NCBI RefSeq assembly: GCF_003426025.1 | Contig: NZ_QJSH01000004.1 | Location: forward strand, 62,001-126,000 | Source of the DNA: Paraliobacillus quinghaiensis | GTDB taxonomy: Bacteria; Bacillota; Bacilli; Bacillales; Amphibacillaceae | DNA length: 64,000 bases | Reading direction: 5' to 3' | Shown here: positions 17,638 through 25,361 of the stretch, piece by piece | Layout: every line of letters starts with the position of its first letter | Numbering within the stretch: the stretch's first letter is position 1 | Notes under the pieces: generated by a model | What the model saw: only the letters and a program-made list of their open reading frames with translations | Database searches by the model: none | Told to the model about the DNA's origin: nothing | Position numbers and translations under genes: made by a program

Positions 17638-17646
17638 TTCGGTAAT

Positions 17647-17685
17647 GAACCCTTGCCAAACCTATTGGCAAGGGTTCAACTTTTC
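17647..17685 (+). terminator. Terminator after the DUF2929 gene
   Basis: GAACCCTTGCCAA / TTGGCAAGGGTTC is a perfect 13-bp stem with a five-base loop (ACCTA), followed by AACTTTTCT. Confidence 0.85.
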
Positions 17686-17704
17686 TAACAGGATTAATCT
17701 TAAT

Positions 17705-18034
17705 TCAAATCCACGGAAGAACACTAAGAGCAGTTAAGGCTGCTAATGGTAAAACTAATCTTCTAAAACGAACTGGTCCACCATAAGGATAAGGATAGTA
17801 TCCATAAGGTGGCACTGGACCATACGGATAACCACCATATGGAACAAAGCGCTCATTAGTTTCCATTCCTGATACATTTGGAATGGCAAGATGGACATTA
17901 TTCTCGTCAACATCGATAATGATTCCATCGATAACAGAGCCGTCAGTAACTTCTAGTAATACATAACTATGCATGTGATTTTTACAAACTTCATACATAT
18001 GGTGTTGGGTTGGATTATATTTAGGTTGATTCAT
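17705..18034 (-). CDS. Hypothetical protein with Sm-like strand pattern and Gly/Pro/Tyr-rich tail
   Basis: I start at the ATG at 18034 (MNQPKYNPTQHHMYEVCKNH), with GAAAGGAAGG upstream, giving 109 residues. The segment SYVLLEVTDGSVIDGIIIDVDENNVHLAIP (about 24-53) has the strand pattern seen in small LSm-like barrels of Bacillus proteins. It is followed by PYGGYPYGPVPPYGYYPYPYGG, which is rich in Gly, Pro and Tyr like spore-coat proteins, and by a hydrophobic end LVLPLAALTALSVLPWI. A coat or envelope location is a guess. It is divergent from uppP. Confidence 0.6.
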   Translation of the reverse strand: MNQPKYNPTQHHMYEVCKNHMHSYVLLEVTDGSVIDGIIIDVDENNVHLAIPNVSGMETNERFVPYGGYPYGPVPPYGYYPYPYGGPVRFRRLVLPLAALTALSVLPWI

Positions 18035-18124
18035 CTTATAACCTTCCTTTCTCACCCATATGATATGCTTTTTTACTATGATGCGTGTCAAACGCGGAAA
18101 TTTTAATTAATCGGGGGAAATAAA

Positions 18125-18943
18125 ATGGCGTCTTTAGACAGTTTTGAGTTGTTAGTGAAATATATCTTTTTTGGATTTGTACAAGGGTTTACAGAACCAA
18201 TTCCAATATCGTCAAGTGGACACCTAGTAATTTTACAAGATTTATTTGGATTAAAAATGGAGAATTTATCTTTTGAAATACTCGTTAACTTTGGTTCTTT
18301 AATTGCTGTTTTAATTATTTATAGAAATGATATTATTCGTCTAATTCAAAATGGATTACGCTTCATGGTAAAAAAAGAAGCGGATGCGAAAGAGGATTTT
18401 AACTTTATCTTTTATCTTATTGTTGCTACGATTCCAGCTGGTGTAATCGGTATTTTATTTGAAGATCAAATTGCTGAGACATTTGATAAATCAAAAACAG
18501 TTGGGATCACTTTGATTATCACAGGTATCGCATTATGGATTATACGAAACTTACGTGGTAAAAAAGGTGATAGCGCATTAACGATCAAAGATGCGATTAT
18601 TATTGGATTAGCTCAATCTGTCGCTCTTATTCCAGGTATCAGTCGTTCTGGCGCAACAATAGTCGCCGCGATGTTAATTGGTACGAAGCAAGAAACAGCT
18701 TTACGATTTTCATTCTTACTTTATATTCCAGTAAGCTTAGGAACACTTTTATTAAAAATAGATGACCTATTCGAAAGTACGGCACAAAATTTAGTGATCC
18801 CTTATTTATTAGCATTTATGACAGCAATTATCGCAACTTACTTTTCACTACGATGGTTCATGCATATAATGGCACGTGGCAATTTAAAATACTTTGCTTT
18901 TTATTGTTTTATTGTCGGATTCATTGCTTTTATTTTATTGTAA
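18125..18943 (+). CDS. uppP: Undecaprenyl-diphosphatase (UppP/BacA)
   Basis: The enzyme dephosphorylates undecaprenyl pyrophosphate to recycle the lipid carrier for peptidoglycan and teichoic acid, and its level affects bacitracin resistance. The 272-residue polytopic protein has the two active-site motifs [14 protein letters not shown] (20-33) and GISRSGAT (171-178) and about eight membrane segments. GGGGGAAATAAA precedes the ATG. The gene is 45 bases upstream of fnr, so read-through is possible. uppP is not part of this chromosomal neighbourhood in B. subtilis. Confidence 0.95.
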   Translation: MASLDSFELLVKYIFFGFVQGFTEPIPISSSGHLVILQDLFGLKMENLSFEILVNFGSLIAVLIIYRNDIIRLIQNGLRFMVKKEADAKEDFNFIFYLIVATIPAGVIGILFEDQIAETFDKSKTVGITLIITGIALWIIRNLRGKKGDSALTIKDAIIIGLAQSVALIPGISRSGATIVAAMLIGTKQETALRFSFLLYIPVSLGTLLLKIDDLFESTAQNLVIPYLLAFMTAIIATYFSLRWFMHIMARGNLKYFAFYCFIVGFIAFILL

Positions 18944-18994
18944 AAAAGCTTAGAATAATTATAACGAAAATTGATTTGTTAGGAGCTGATGCAC

Positions 18995-19696
18995 GTGCCT
19001 AAAATCCCTGGATCACAAAGCGTATCTCCAGAACTTGCAAATATTTTGTCAACAGTAGATCATAAGATGCCTATCAAAAAAAATACTTTTCTCTTTCAGC
19101 AGGGAGAAACAGTATCAGAAATATACATTATTCTATCTGGTAGAGTTCAAATCGGAAAAATATCACCTGATGGTAGGGAATTAACGCTAAGAATTTGTAC
19201 AAAGCATGATATTGTCGGTGAACTAGCGCTTGATGACGAAGAGATTAAATACATTTTAAACGCTAAGGTAATGGAAGACGGTGAAGTTGGAGTTATTAAG
19301 AAACAGACATTAGATGAAAAGTTGCTTACTGATTCAAAACTAGCAATGGAATTCTTAAAGATTATGAATCTCAATTATCGGCGCGACCAAACAAAATTTA
19401 GAGATTTAGTATTACATGGTAAAAAAGGTGCATTATATTCTACACTTATTCGTCTTTCAAATAGTTATGGTGAAAAAAAGCAAGACGGCATTTTACTAAA
19501 TATTAATCTAACCAATCAAGAATTAGCTAATTTTTGTGGCACATCACGTGAAAGTGTTAACCGTTTATTAAATGAGTTAAAAAGAAATGAAATCATCGGA
19601 ATGGAAAAGGGAAAGATAACCATTTACGATTTAGACTATCTAAAAGACGAAATAAATTGCGAAAACTGTCCAATAGTACTCTGTACGATTGACTAA
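18995..19696 (+). CDS. fnr: Fnr-type oxygen-sensing regulator with C-terminal iron-sulfur ligands
   Basis: This Crp/Fnr transcription factor has a cyclic-nucleotide-like beta barrel (about 25-115), a dimer helix and a winged helix (NQELANFCGTSRESVNRLLNEL). The C-terminus ENCENCPIVLC carries C-x2-C-x4-C, the arrangement of the B. subtilis Fnr [4Fe-4S] ligands. The fourth ligand, an Asp in the dimer helix, is also present (FRDL, about residue 137). I prefer GTG at 18995 because AGGAG lies nine bases upstream; the ATG at 18989 would have only three bases of spacing. The product has 233 residues. It is expected to activate anaerobic genes when the cluster is intact. A second family member follows after 30 bases. 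Confidence 0.87.
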   Translation: MPKIPGSQSVSPELANILSTVDHKMPIKKNTFLFQQGETVSEIYIILSGRVQIGKISPDGRELTLRICTKHDIVGELALDDEEIKYILNAKVMEDGEVGVIKKQTLDEKLLTDSKLAMEFLKIMNLNYRRDQTKFRDLVLHGKKGALYSTLIRLSNSYGEKKQDGILLNINLTNQELANFCGTSRESVNRLLNELKRNEIIGMEKGKITIYDLDYLKDEINCENCPIVLCTID

Positions 19697-19726
19697 AAAG
19701 CATCAAAAGAAAAGGAGAAAAGATAC

Positions 19727-20431
19727 ATGGCAAACGACTCCATGAGAGAACTATTTCAGTCTCTTCCGTTATTTAAAGATTTATCAACAGAAGAAATTGA
19801 CCCTATCCTTTCCCTTACAAATTCCCAAGTGTACCCTCGTGGTGCACATATTTTTATGCAAGATGAACCAATAACAACTGTTTATTTTATTAAAAGCGGA
19901 AGTGTAAAAATTTACAAAACAGATATTCACGGGAAAGAGCAAATCGTTAACGTATTAACTAAAGGGGATATGTTTCCGCATCAAGGCTTTTTCAGACAAG
20001 GGAACTATCCTGCACATGCAGAAGTCGCAGAACATGCAGATATCTATTCTCTACCTATCAAAACTTTTGAAAATTTTTTAGTTCAAAATCCTTCTATTAG
20101 TATTAAATTAATTCATGTACTTGGCGAGTTAATTATTGATTTACAAAAGCGGTTAGAACAGCAAATATTACATAATACCTACGAACAAATCATTATGTTA
20201 TTATTACGCCTTGCTGATAGACATGGTAAAAAAAATTCAACCGGATGGATCACGATAGATACAGCATTCTCAAATCAACAACTTGCAAATATGATTGGTT
20301 CTAGTAGAGAAACCATTAGCCGCACACTTTCCAAACTGAAAAAGCAACAAATTATTACCAAAGATTCCTCCGGCAACCTAATGTTAGATAAAGACAAATT
20401 AAATCAATTATTATTCATTGACCATTATTAA
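19727..20431 (+). CDS. Crp/Fnr-family regulator without cluster cysteines
   Basis: This 234-residue protein has the Crp sensor barrel (about 15-110; YPRGAHIFMQDEPITTVYFIKSGSVKI) and a helix-turn-helix (SNQQLANMIGSSRETISRTLSKLKK). It has no cysteine cluster, unlike the preceding Fnr. An ArcR-, CcpC- or haem/redox-type role is possible, but the ligand cannot be read from sequence. It starts 30 bases after fnr with AAAGGAGAAAAG as ribosome site, so the two are probably one operon. A bidirectional terminator follows the stop directly. Confidence 0.85.
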   Translation: MANDSMRELFQSLPLFKDLSTEEIDPILSLTNSQVYPRGAHIFMQDEPITTVYFIKSGSVKIYKTDIHGKEQIVNVLTKGDMFPHQGFFRQGNYPAHAEVAEHADIYSLPIKTFENFLVQNPSISIKLIHVLGELIIDLQKRLEQQILHNTYEQIIMLLLRLADRHGKKNSTGWITIDTAFSNQQLANMIGSSRETISRTLSKLKKQQIITKDSSGNLMLDKDKLNQLLFIDHY

Positions 20432-20464
20432 AAAAAGTCTCTTCAGCAGAAGAGACTTTTTTTA
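20432..20464. terminator. Bidirectional terminator
   Basis: AAAAAGTCTCTT / AAGAGACTTTTT arms close a short loop (CAGCAG) between the convergent Crp/Fnr gene and yitW. Long A and T runs flank both sides. Confidence 0.9.
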
Positions 20465-20465
20465 A

Positions 20466-20777
20466 TCAATCTGGAATACCAAGTGCAATTTTCGCGTAAC
20501 GTGACATACGATCTTTGCTCCATGGTGGACTCCATACAATATTTACTTGTGTATCTTTTACTTCAGGCAGATCTTCAAGCACTCGCTTAACATCTTCTTC
20601 AATATGTGCTGCTAAAGGACAACCCATTGCTGTTAGAGTCATAGTTACAACCGCAACCCCATCATCCTGAAGTTCAACACCATATATAAGTCCTAAGTTT
20701 ACAATATCTATTCCAAGCTCCGGATCAATTACATTCTCCAAAGCGCCCATTAAATTTTCTTGTAATGCTTCTTCCAT
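20466..20777 (-). CDS. MIP18/DUF59 iron-sulfur assembly factor (YitW-like)
   Basis: This 103-residue single-domain protein of the MIP18 (DUF59) family has the conserved VIDPELGIDIVNLGLIYG near residue 16 and TAMGCPLAAHIEEDV with the functional cysteine (about C53). Relatives such as SufT and PaaD help to deliver or mature iron-sulfur clusters. B. subtilis yitW is the counterpart, next to yitV as here. AAAGGGG lies upstream of the ATG. Clusters for the neighbouring Fnr could be clients, by inference only. Confidence 0.87.
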   Translation of the reverse strand: MEEALQENLMGALENVIDPELGIDIVNLGLIYGVELQDDGVAVVTMTLTAMGCPLAAHIEEDVKRVLEDLPEVKDTQVNIVWSPPWSKDRMSRYAKIALGIPD

Positions 20778-20867
20778 AATAATGAACCCCTTTCTAACTT
20801 ATAATACATCTTATAATACATTATAAACATAAAAGCTTTAAAATTAAATGATCTAAATCACAAAATT

Positions 20868-21632
20868 TTAAAGTTGTAAATCGAACCAATCAATTGTTTC
20901 TAAAGTTGCAAAACGACTTACTTTATGTCCTCTGCCGACTTCACGTAAAAATCGTATATTTTCTGGGTTTTTATAATCTTTAACGACTTGTTCATGAAAA
21001 CTGTATGAATGATCAAATGGAACAACTTGATCTTCTTCCCCATGCCAGAAAAATAACGGGCGTTCAGCAAGTAAGCTAGGATGTATAGACAAATCAATTT
21101 CATGTAAACTTTCAAGTGTTTCTTCTATCTCATTATCTGTCAGTGATAACTGAGCTCCTTGTTGTTGGATCGTGTTTATCACTTCACGCGCATAAGAAGT
21201 GATTTTAGGTGTCCCCATTAAAATAGCGGCTGCTTTAATCCAAGAAAATTGTGTTAAGGCTGCTGCAGTAGTAATTCCACCCATACTAGTACCCGCTAAA
21301 CCAAAACGATTATCTTTTATCCAACCACGCGCATCAAGCTCATCTTTAATTGTTTGAAGATCAAATAAGTTTTGTTTTACAATTTCAAAAAATTTTAATT
21401 GTCGCTCTTTTTCATTCACTTCAACTACGCGTTCCCCATGTAAAAAGCAATCTGGAAGCAAAACGCGATAACCTCTTTCAGCCATCAAATATGCAATCGT
21501 TAGATTATGTTCTTTCGCACTTGTAAAACCATGCATATACGTTAATACTGGTAAAGGCTGTTCTTTTTTGAAGCTATCTACAACAATTAGTATAGGTATA
21601 TCATGCCAATATTCTTTTTCAATATGTATCAT
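20868..21632 (-). CDS. Alpha/beta hydrolase, YitV-like esterase
   Basis: This 254-residue alpha/beta hydrolase has the nucleophile elbow GTSMGG (serine about 120), an oxyanion-side segment MHGFTSAKEHN, a catalytic acid in the FWHGEEDQVVPF region and a histidine in RGHKVSRF. The substrate is unknown; prolyl-peptidase-like or simple esterase activity is possible. It matches B. subtilis YitV by order (between yitU and yitW). The start is the ATG at 21632; GAGAGG lies upstream. The gap to yitW is about 90 bases. Confidence 0.82.
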   Translation of the reverse strand: MIHIEKEYWHDIPILIVVDSFKKEQPLPVLTYMHGFTSAKEHNLTIAYLMAERGYRVLLPDCFLHGERVVEVNEKERQLKFFEIVKQNLFDLQTIKDELDARGWIKDNRFGLAGTSMGGITTAAALTQFSWIKAAAILMGTPKITSYAREVINTIQQQGAQLSLTDNEIEETLESLHEIDLSIHPSLLAERPLFFWHGEEDQVVPFDHSYSFHEQVVKDYKNPENIRFLREVGRGHKVSRFATLETIDWFDLQL

Positions 21633-21786
21633 TCGATTTTTCCTCTCTACCTAATATTATATATGTAATCTTATCATATATTTTCCATTAGTCAGATGCA
21701 AAAAATATGCTATCAAAAACAACAAATTCTTTACAGACACTAAATTCTTCTTTACACTATACTTACTAATAAGAGGTGATATTTAC

Positions 21787-22629
21787 ATGACAAATAAACA
21801 ACATTTAATTGCTTTGGATCTAGATGGAACATTATTAACAGATGACAAAGTTATTAGTGAACGAACAAAAAGAACAGTTTTAAAAGCAAAAGAAGAAGGA
21901 CATATTGTTGTAATTGCAACTGGACGACCACATCGTGCAAGTATTGATTATTACCACGAACTGGGTCTACATACACCAATGGTAAACTTTAATGGCGCAT
22001 TAATACATCATCCAACTGACTCGAAATGGGATGCATTACATAGTCCGCTCTCTATTCGAACCGCAAAAGCGATTATTCAGACCTGTTATGACTTAGAAGT
22101 TAAAAATATCATGGCAGAAGTTATTGATGACGTCTACCTAGACCAATACGATGAGCAATTCATGGAAATCTTACATACCGACAATGAAGATAACCCGATT
22201 ACGGTAGGAAGTCTTAAAAATGAATTAAAGGAGGATCCTACATCCATATTAATTCACCCACGTGAAGATCATATTAGTAACTTGCGCGAACAACTTGACC
22301 TTGATCATGCAGAAGTTATTGAGCACCGCAAGTGGGGAGCACCATGGAACATAATTGAAATTGTACGAAAAGGGATGAACAAGGCAGTTGGTTTGCAACG
22401 TATTGCTCATTATTATCATATTTCAGAAGATAATATAATTGCGTTTGGTGATGAAGACAATGACTTAGAAATGCTTGAGTATGCTGGGGTTGGTGTTGCA
22501 ATGGGAAATGCAATAACAGAACTTAAGGATGTTTCAAAGCACGTAACACTGACCAATCAAGAAGATGGTGTTGGTTTATTTTTAGAGCAATATTTGAATT
22601 TAAAAGTAATGCGATCTGATTCAAACTAG
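21787..22629 (+). CDS. HAD-superfamily Cof-type phosphatase (YitU-like)
   Basis: The 280-residue product has HAD motif I DLDGTLLTDD (about 11-20), motif II ATGRPH, a conserved Lys (KGMNKAVGL) and motif IV GDEDNDLEML, with a C2 cap in between. Such enzymes hydrolyse sugar phosphates or flavin phosphates; the substrate here is open. It matches B. subtilis YitU by family and place. AAGAGGTGATATTTAC precedes the ATG; a good terminator follows. Confidence 0.87.
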   Translation: MTNKQHLIALDLDGTLLTDDKVISERTKRTVLKAKEEGHIVVIATGRPHRASIDYYHELGLHTPMVNFNGALIHHPTDSKWDALHSPLSIRTAKAIIQTCYDLEVKNIMAEVIDDVYLDQYDEQFMEILHTDNEDNPITVGSLKNELKEDPTSILIHPREDHISNLREQLDLDHAEVIEHRKWGAPWNIIEIVRKGMNKAVGLQRIAHYYHISEDNIIAFGDEDNDLEMLEYAGVGVAMGNAITELKDVSKHVTLTNQEDGVGLFLEQYLNLKVMRSDSN

Positions 22630-22680
22630 ATCCTTTACTCATTCATTTGTCTGAATAAAATTATTAATTTGTTTCAAACT

Positions 22681-22714
22681 AAGCTTGCATCCATAATTGG
22701 GTGCAAGCTTTTTT
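22681..22714 (+). terminator. Terminator after yitU
   Basis: AAGCTTGCA-CC / GG-TGCAAGCTT arms close a short AT loop and are followed by TTTTTTC. Confidence 0.85.
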
Positions 22715-22740
22715 CGCATATTGATATAGGAGGGTAAAGC

Positions 22741-22875
22741 ATGACTAAAAAAAGTAAATCAAAACGCTTTACTGCTCAAGGAGCAGAGTCAGTTAAAAAG
22801 CATGATGAACGCTTTCCATATCGCGGAAGATTAGACGAAACAGTAAATAACACAACCAATAAAACAGACTTGTAG
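22741..22875 (+). CDS. 44-residue basic protein, unknown
   Basis: The ATG at 22741 follows a strong GGAGGGTAAAGC site. The product starts MTKKSKSKRFTAQGAESV and continues KKHDERFPYRGRLDETVNNTTN, ending at 22875. It is hydrophilic and lysine-rich, like several small Bacillaceae sporulation-linked proteins, but I do not recognise the family. The next small gene starts 12 bases later with its own site, so the two are likely co-transcribed. Confidence 0.55.
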   Translation: MTKKSKSKRFTAQGAESVKKHDERFPYRGRLDETVNNTTNKTDL

Positions 22876-22887
22876 GAGGAATACACT

Positions 22888-23079
22888 ATGGCCAATCAAT
22901 TTATCCAACAAGCAAAACAAGCTGTACAGCGCATGACAACTGGAGAAAACTATTCAAATCAGGATAAGCAAGCTGCTACCAATGCAATACAAGCAGCTTA
23001 TACAAAAGCAACACCTGAAGAACAAAAAGAATTACAACAATTAGAACAGCAGTTAAGAGATCACCAAGAATTACAATAA
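22888..23079 (+). CDS. Small helical protein, DUF3813-like
   Basis: This 63-residue protein is very rich in Gln, Ala and Lys and almost entirely helical (MANQFIQQAKQAVQRMTTGE, later AATNAIQAAYTKATPEEQKELQQLEQQL). It resembles the DUF3813 family of Bacillus (YitR group), which occurs near yitS-yitW; the assignment is from memory. GTAGGAGGAATAC precedes the ATG. Function is unknown. Confidence 0.6.
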   Translation: MANQFIQQAKQAVQRMTTGENYSNQDKQAATNAIQAAYTKATPEEQKELQQLEQQLRDHQELQ

Positions 23080-23083
23080 GAAC

Positions 23084-23182
23084 AAAAGCTCCAGGCGCCC
23101 GGGGAGCGATGTACGGACTGGGGACCCTAGATTATTCGCCCCACTTTCCGGGCCCTCGTATTGAGGGAAGTCTCGCTAGACG
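23084..23182. repeat. GC-rich intergenic element with three consecutive hairpins
   Basis: This roughly 100-base stretch is far richer in G and C than its surroundings. It contains GCTCC..GGCGCC..GGGAGC (23088-23106), then CGGACTGGGG / CCCCACTTTCCG, then CCCTC / GAGGG. No ORF spans it. It lies between a small gene and the terminator of the GGDEF gene. The look is that of a structured repeat or small RNA-like insert; no second copy is present in this window. Confidence 0.5.
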
Positions 23183-23183
23183 C

Positions 23184-23222
23184 AAAAAACCAAGCGGTAT
23201 ACTTTAAGGTATACTGCTTGGC
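23184..23222 (-). terminator. Terminator after the GGDEF response regulator gene
   Basis: CCAAGC-GTATAC / GTATAC-GCTTGG arms with a TTTAAG loop; minus-strand T run TTTTTTGCG follows. It lies directly after the stop at 23224. Confidence 0.85.
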
Positions 23223-23223
23223 T

Positions 23224-24834
23224 TTATTTCGTAAATAATCGTTTTACCAACCGCTTAATTCTCGCTTCTAGTTGTTCTAAACTAAATGGTTTCGTGATAT
23301 AATCATCTGCCCCTAATTCCAAAGCTTTTACCATATCACTGTCTTTTTTCCTGCCAGTTAACATAATGATACCCAATTCTGTTTCATTAACCATTTCTCG
23401 CAATAAATTTAATACCTCAAGCCCATCCATTTTTGGTAAAACACCATCTAATAACACAATTTTTTTCTCTCGTCCTTTATACCAATCTGATGATAAAAAT
23501 GTTTCTCCATCCTTAAATGTTGTGTTCTCAATCTTGTATGGCTCAATTTCTAACTTATTTAACTTATCATGTAAAACACGTTGAATAAAACGATCATCAT
23601 CAACAATGGCGATTTTTAGGACAGGTTGTAATTTCGAAAATTCAGGATCATTGTATAATTCTGACTGGTATACTTCAACCCTTTTTCGTCCTTGTTCTTT
23701 CCCGTAATATAAAGCTCTATCACTTTGTTCAATTAATAATTCCATTTTATCGATCTCTTTGGTCATCTCCGCAACACCAGCAGTGAAGCTTATATGAATT
23801 TCATCCTCTTTTACTTGATGCGCTACCTTAGTGAATCCTTGTAATAGCTGATTTATAAATTCTGCAGCTTCACCCAGCATTAATTCAGGCATAAGTAAAA
23901 TAAATTCCTCACCACCATAACGTATGAAGGCATCCTGTTGGCGCTTATGCTCCAATATATAAGTTGAAAAATTCTTTAGAATAACATCCCCTACCGCATG
24001 GCCATATTGATCATTCACTCGTTTGAAATAATCAAGATCTATTAATGCTAAACTGAAGGTTTGGTCTCTATCAGTAAATTTTTTATATAAACCCTTCCAT
24101 ATATTAACTAATGAAATACGGTTAAAAGCTTGTGTTAACTCATCAACTAGAACATTCTTTTTAAAATAAAATTGTTGTCTTAATCGATTACGCAGTAAAC
24201 TATCTAACACCTCATATTGAATTGGCATTTCAATAAAATCTGTCGCCCCTGCATCATAGACTTTAACTTTTAAATGGTCAGAATCTTTCTCACCAATCAC
24301 AAAAATTGGAATCATCGTTTCACTTGCGCGTTGGCTAAACTGATTTAAAATATTTAATATTTTACCTTCTTCTTTCAAATAGCCATTAATCAGAATAATA
24401 TCTGGATGATAATCATAAAACATTTGCATTGCTCGTTGTATTTTTGTTGCCATTAGGACTTCATAATTTCGTTCTTCTAATTCTTCCTTCAGATAATTTA
24501 GTGAATCCATATTATCATCTACCAATAATACTGACCTGCGACTTATCACCTTAGTGTCTTCTCCACTAAATAAAAGGATAAGCGGTTGAATAAAATTACT
24601 CCATTCCTCTTCAGACCATAACTTTTCAGGCTGATTATCCATTTCATTTAGTAAGGTAGATGCAACCTCAGATAAATTATTTAATTTAATGTGATGAGCA
24701 CTATTTGTTATCTCTTTTAAAAATTGATATAGTTCTTCATATGTAATGGCATCAGAGTGCTTCCATCTTTCCACTATATTTTTATATCGTTTCATAAAGA
24801 TATCTTGATAGTTATTTATTGTGTCCACCTCCAA
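23224..24834 (-). CDS. Diguanylate cyclase with HPt-like N-terminus and two receiver domains
   Basis: The 536-residue protein makes cyclic di-GMP by inference from a GGDEF domain (about 228-388) with the active motif GGEEF at 307-311 and an inhibitory I-site RQQD at 298-301, five residues before it. An N-terminal helical part (1-95) has H47-H48 in a context like a histidine phosphotransfer domain. Receiver 1 (about 101-218) has the acidic pair D106-D107 but N150 at the phospho-acceptor position, so it should be inert. Receiver 2 (about 407-530) is complete: D412, D413, acceptor D463, T493 and K515. The gene is monocistronic (terminator after it, long gap before). The start is the ATG at 24834 with GGAGGTGG eight bases upstream. 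Confidence 0.9.
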   Translation of the reverse strand: MEVDTINNYQDIFMKRYKNIVERWKHSDAITYEELYQFLKEITNSAHHIKLNNLSEVASTLLNEMDNQPEKLWSEEEWSNFIQPLILLFSGEDTKVISRRSVLLVDDNMDSLNYLKEELEERNYEVLMATKIQRAMQMFYDYHPDIILINGYLKEEGKILNILNQFSQRASETMIPIFVIGEKDSDHLKVKVYDAGATDFIEMPIQYEVLDSLLRNRLRQQFYFKKNVLVDELTQAFNRISLVNIWKGLYKKFTDRDQTFSLALIDLDYFKRVNDQYGHAVGDVILKNFSTYILEHKRQQDAFIRYGGEEFILLMPELMLGEAAEFINQLLQGFTKVAHQVKEDEIHISFTAGVAEMTKEIDKMELLIEQSDRALYYGKEQGRKRVEVYQSELYNDPEFSKLQPVLKIAIVDDDRFIQRVLHDKLNKLEIEPYKIENTTFKDGETFLSSDWYKGREKKIVLLDGVLPKMDGLEVLNLLREMVNETELGIIMLTGRKKDSDMVKALELGADDYITKPFSLEQLEARIKRLVKRLFTK

Positions 24835-25019
24835 TGGGTTATGACTTTAAACAATTGTATACTGTATATTCTACTACTATTTATAATCTGTTAACTCTAT
24901 TACTATCTATATCCATCGTAAAGTATGATTGTATCTATGGCAATAAGCTTTTTGGCTTTAGTATTAAATAAAAATTTGCTACACTATTTATACATTAATT
25001 GATTTAGGAGGAAACAGCA

Positions 25020-25283
25020 ATGAGTGTCATAGTAGAAGCAACACCGAATCCAAATGCAATGAAGTTCTCAACTGATTCATTAATATTCGAAGGGGATGCC
25101 AGTATATCGGTTATGCCTGGTCAAACAAGTGAATTTCAAATTATGAATGATTTAATGAAATTAGAAGGTGTCGATAACGTATTTGGTTATCAGCATTTCA
25201 TTACAATTAATAAAAAAATGGATGTGGAATGGGATAACCTTGTTCCTCAAGTTGAAGAAATAATTAATAAATATGGTTATTAA
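25020..25283 (+). CDS. Stand-alone Nfu/NifU N-terminal-domain protein
   Basis: This 87-residue protein consists of the Nfu N-terminal domain (PF08712): EATPNPNAMKFSTD at the start and VFGYQHFITINKK in the middle. It lacks the C-terminal CxxC scaffold domain of Nfu, and there is no cysteine at all, so it cannot itself hold a cluster. An accessory role in iron-sulfur delivery is inferred. TAGGAGGAAACAGC precedes the ATG. It is monocistronic with a strong terminator. Confidence 0.85.
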   Translation: MSVIVEATPNPNAMKFSTDSLIFEGDASISVMPGQTSEFQIMNDLMKLEGVDNVFGYQHFITINKKMDVEWDNLVPQVEEIINKYGY

Positions 25284-25284
25284 A

Positions 25285-25326
25285 AAAACGTCCGTGTTAG
25301 ATTGAACTCTAGCACAGACGTTTTTA
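25285..25326. terminator. Bidirectional terminator after the Nfu_N gene
   Basis: AAAACGTC-GTG-TAGA / TCTA-CAC-GACGTTTT arms enclose TTGAAC, flanked by A and T runs; it also serves the convergent yitT gene. Confidence 0.85.
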
Positions 25327-25361
25327 AATTCAATTATATTAATTGTTAAAAATAATTAGAT

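Noticed and set aside
19727-20431. Second iron-sulfur Fnr
   Set aside because: There is no cysteine cluster at either end of the protein, so oxygen sensing by a cluster is not supported.
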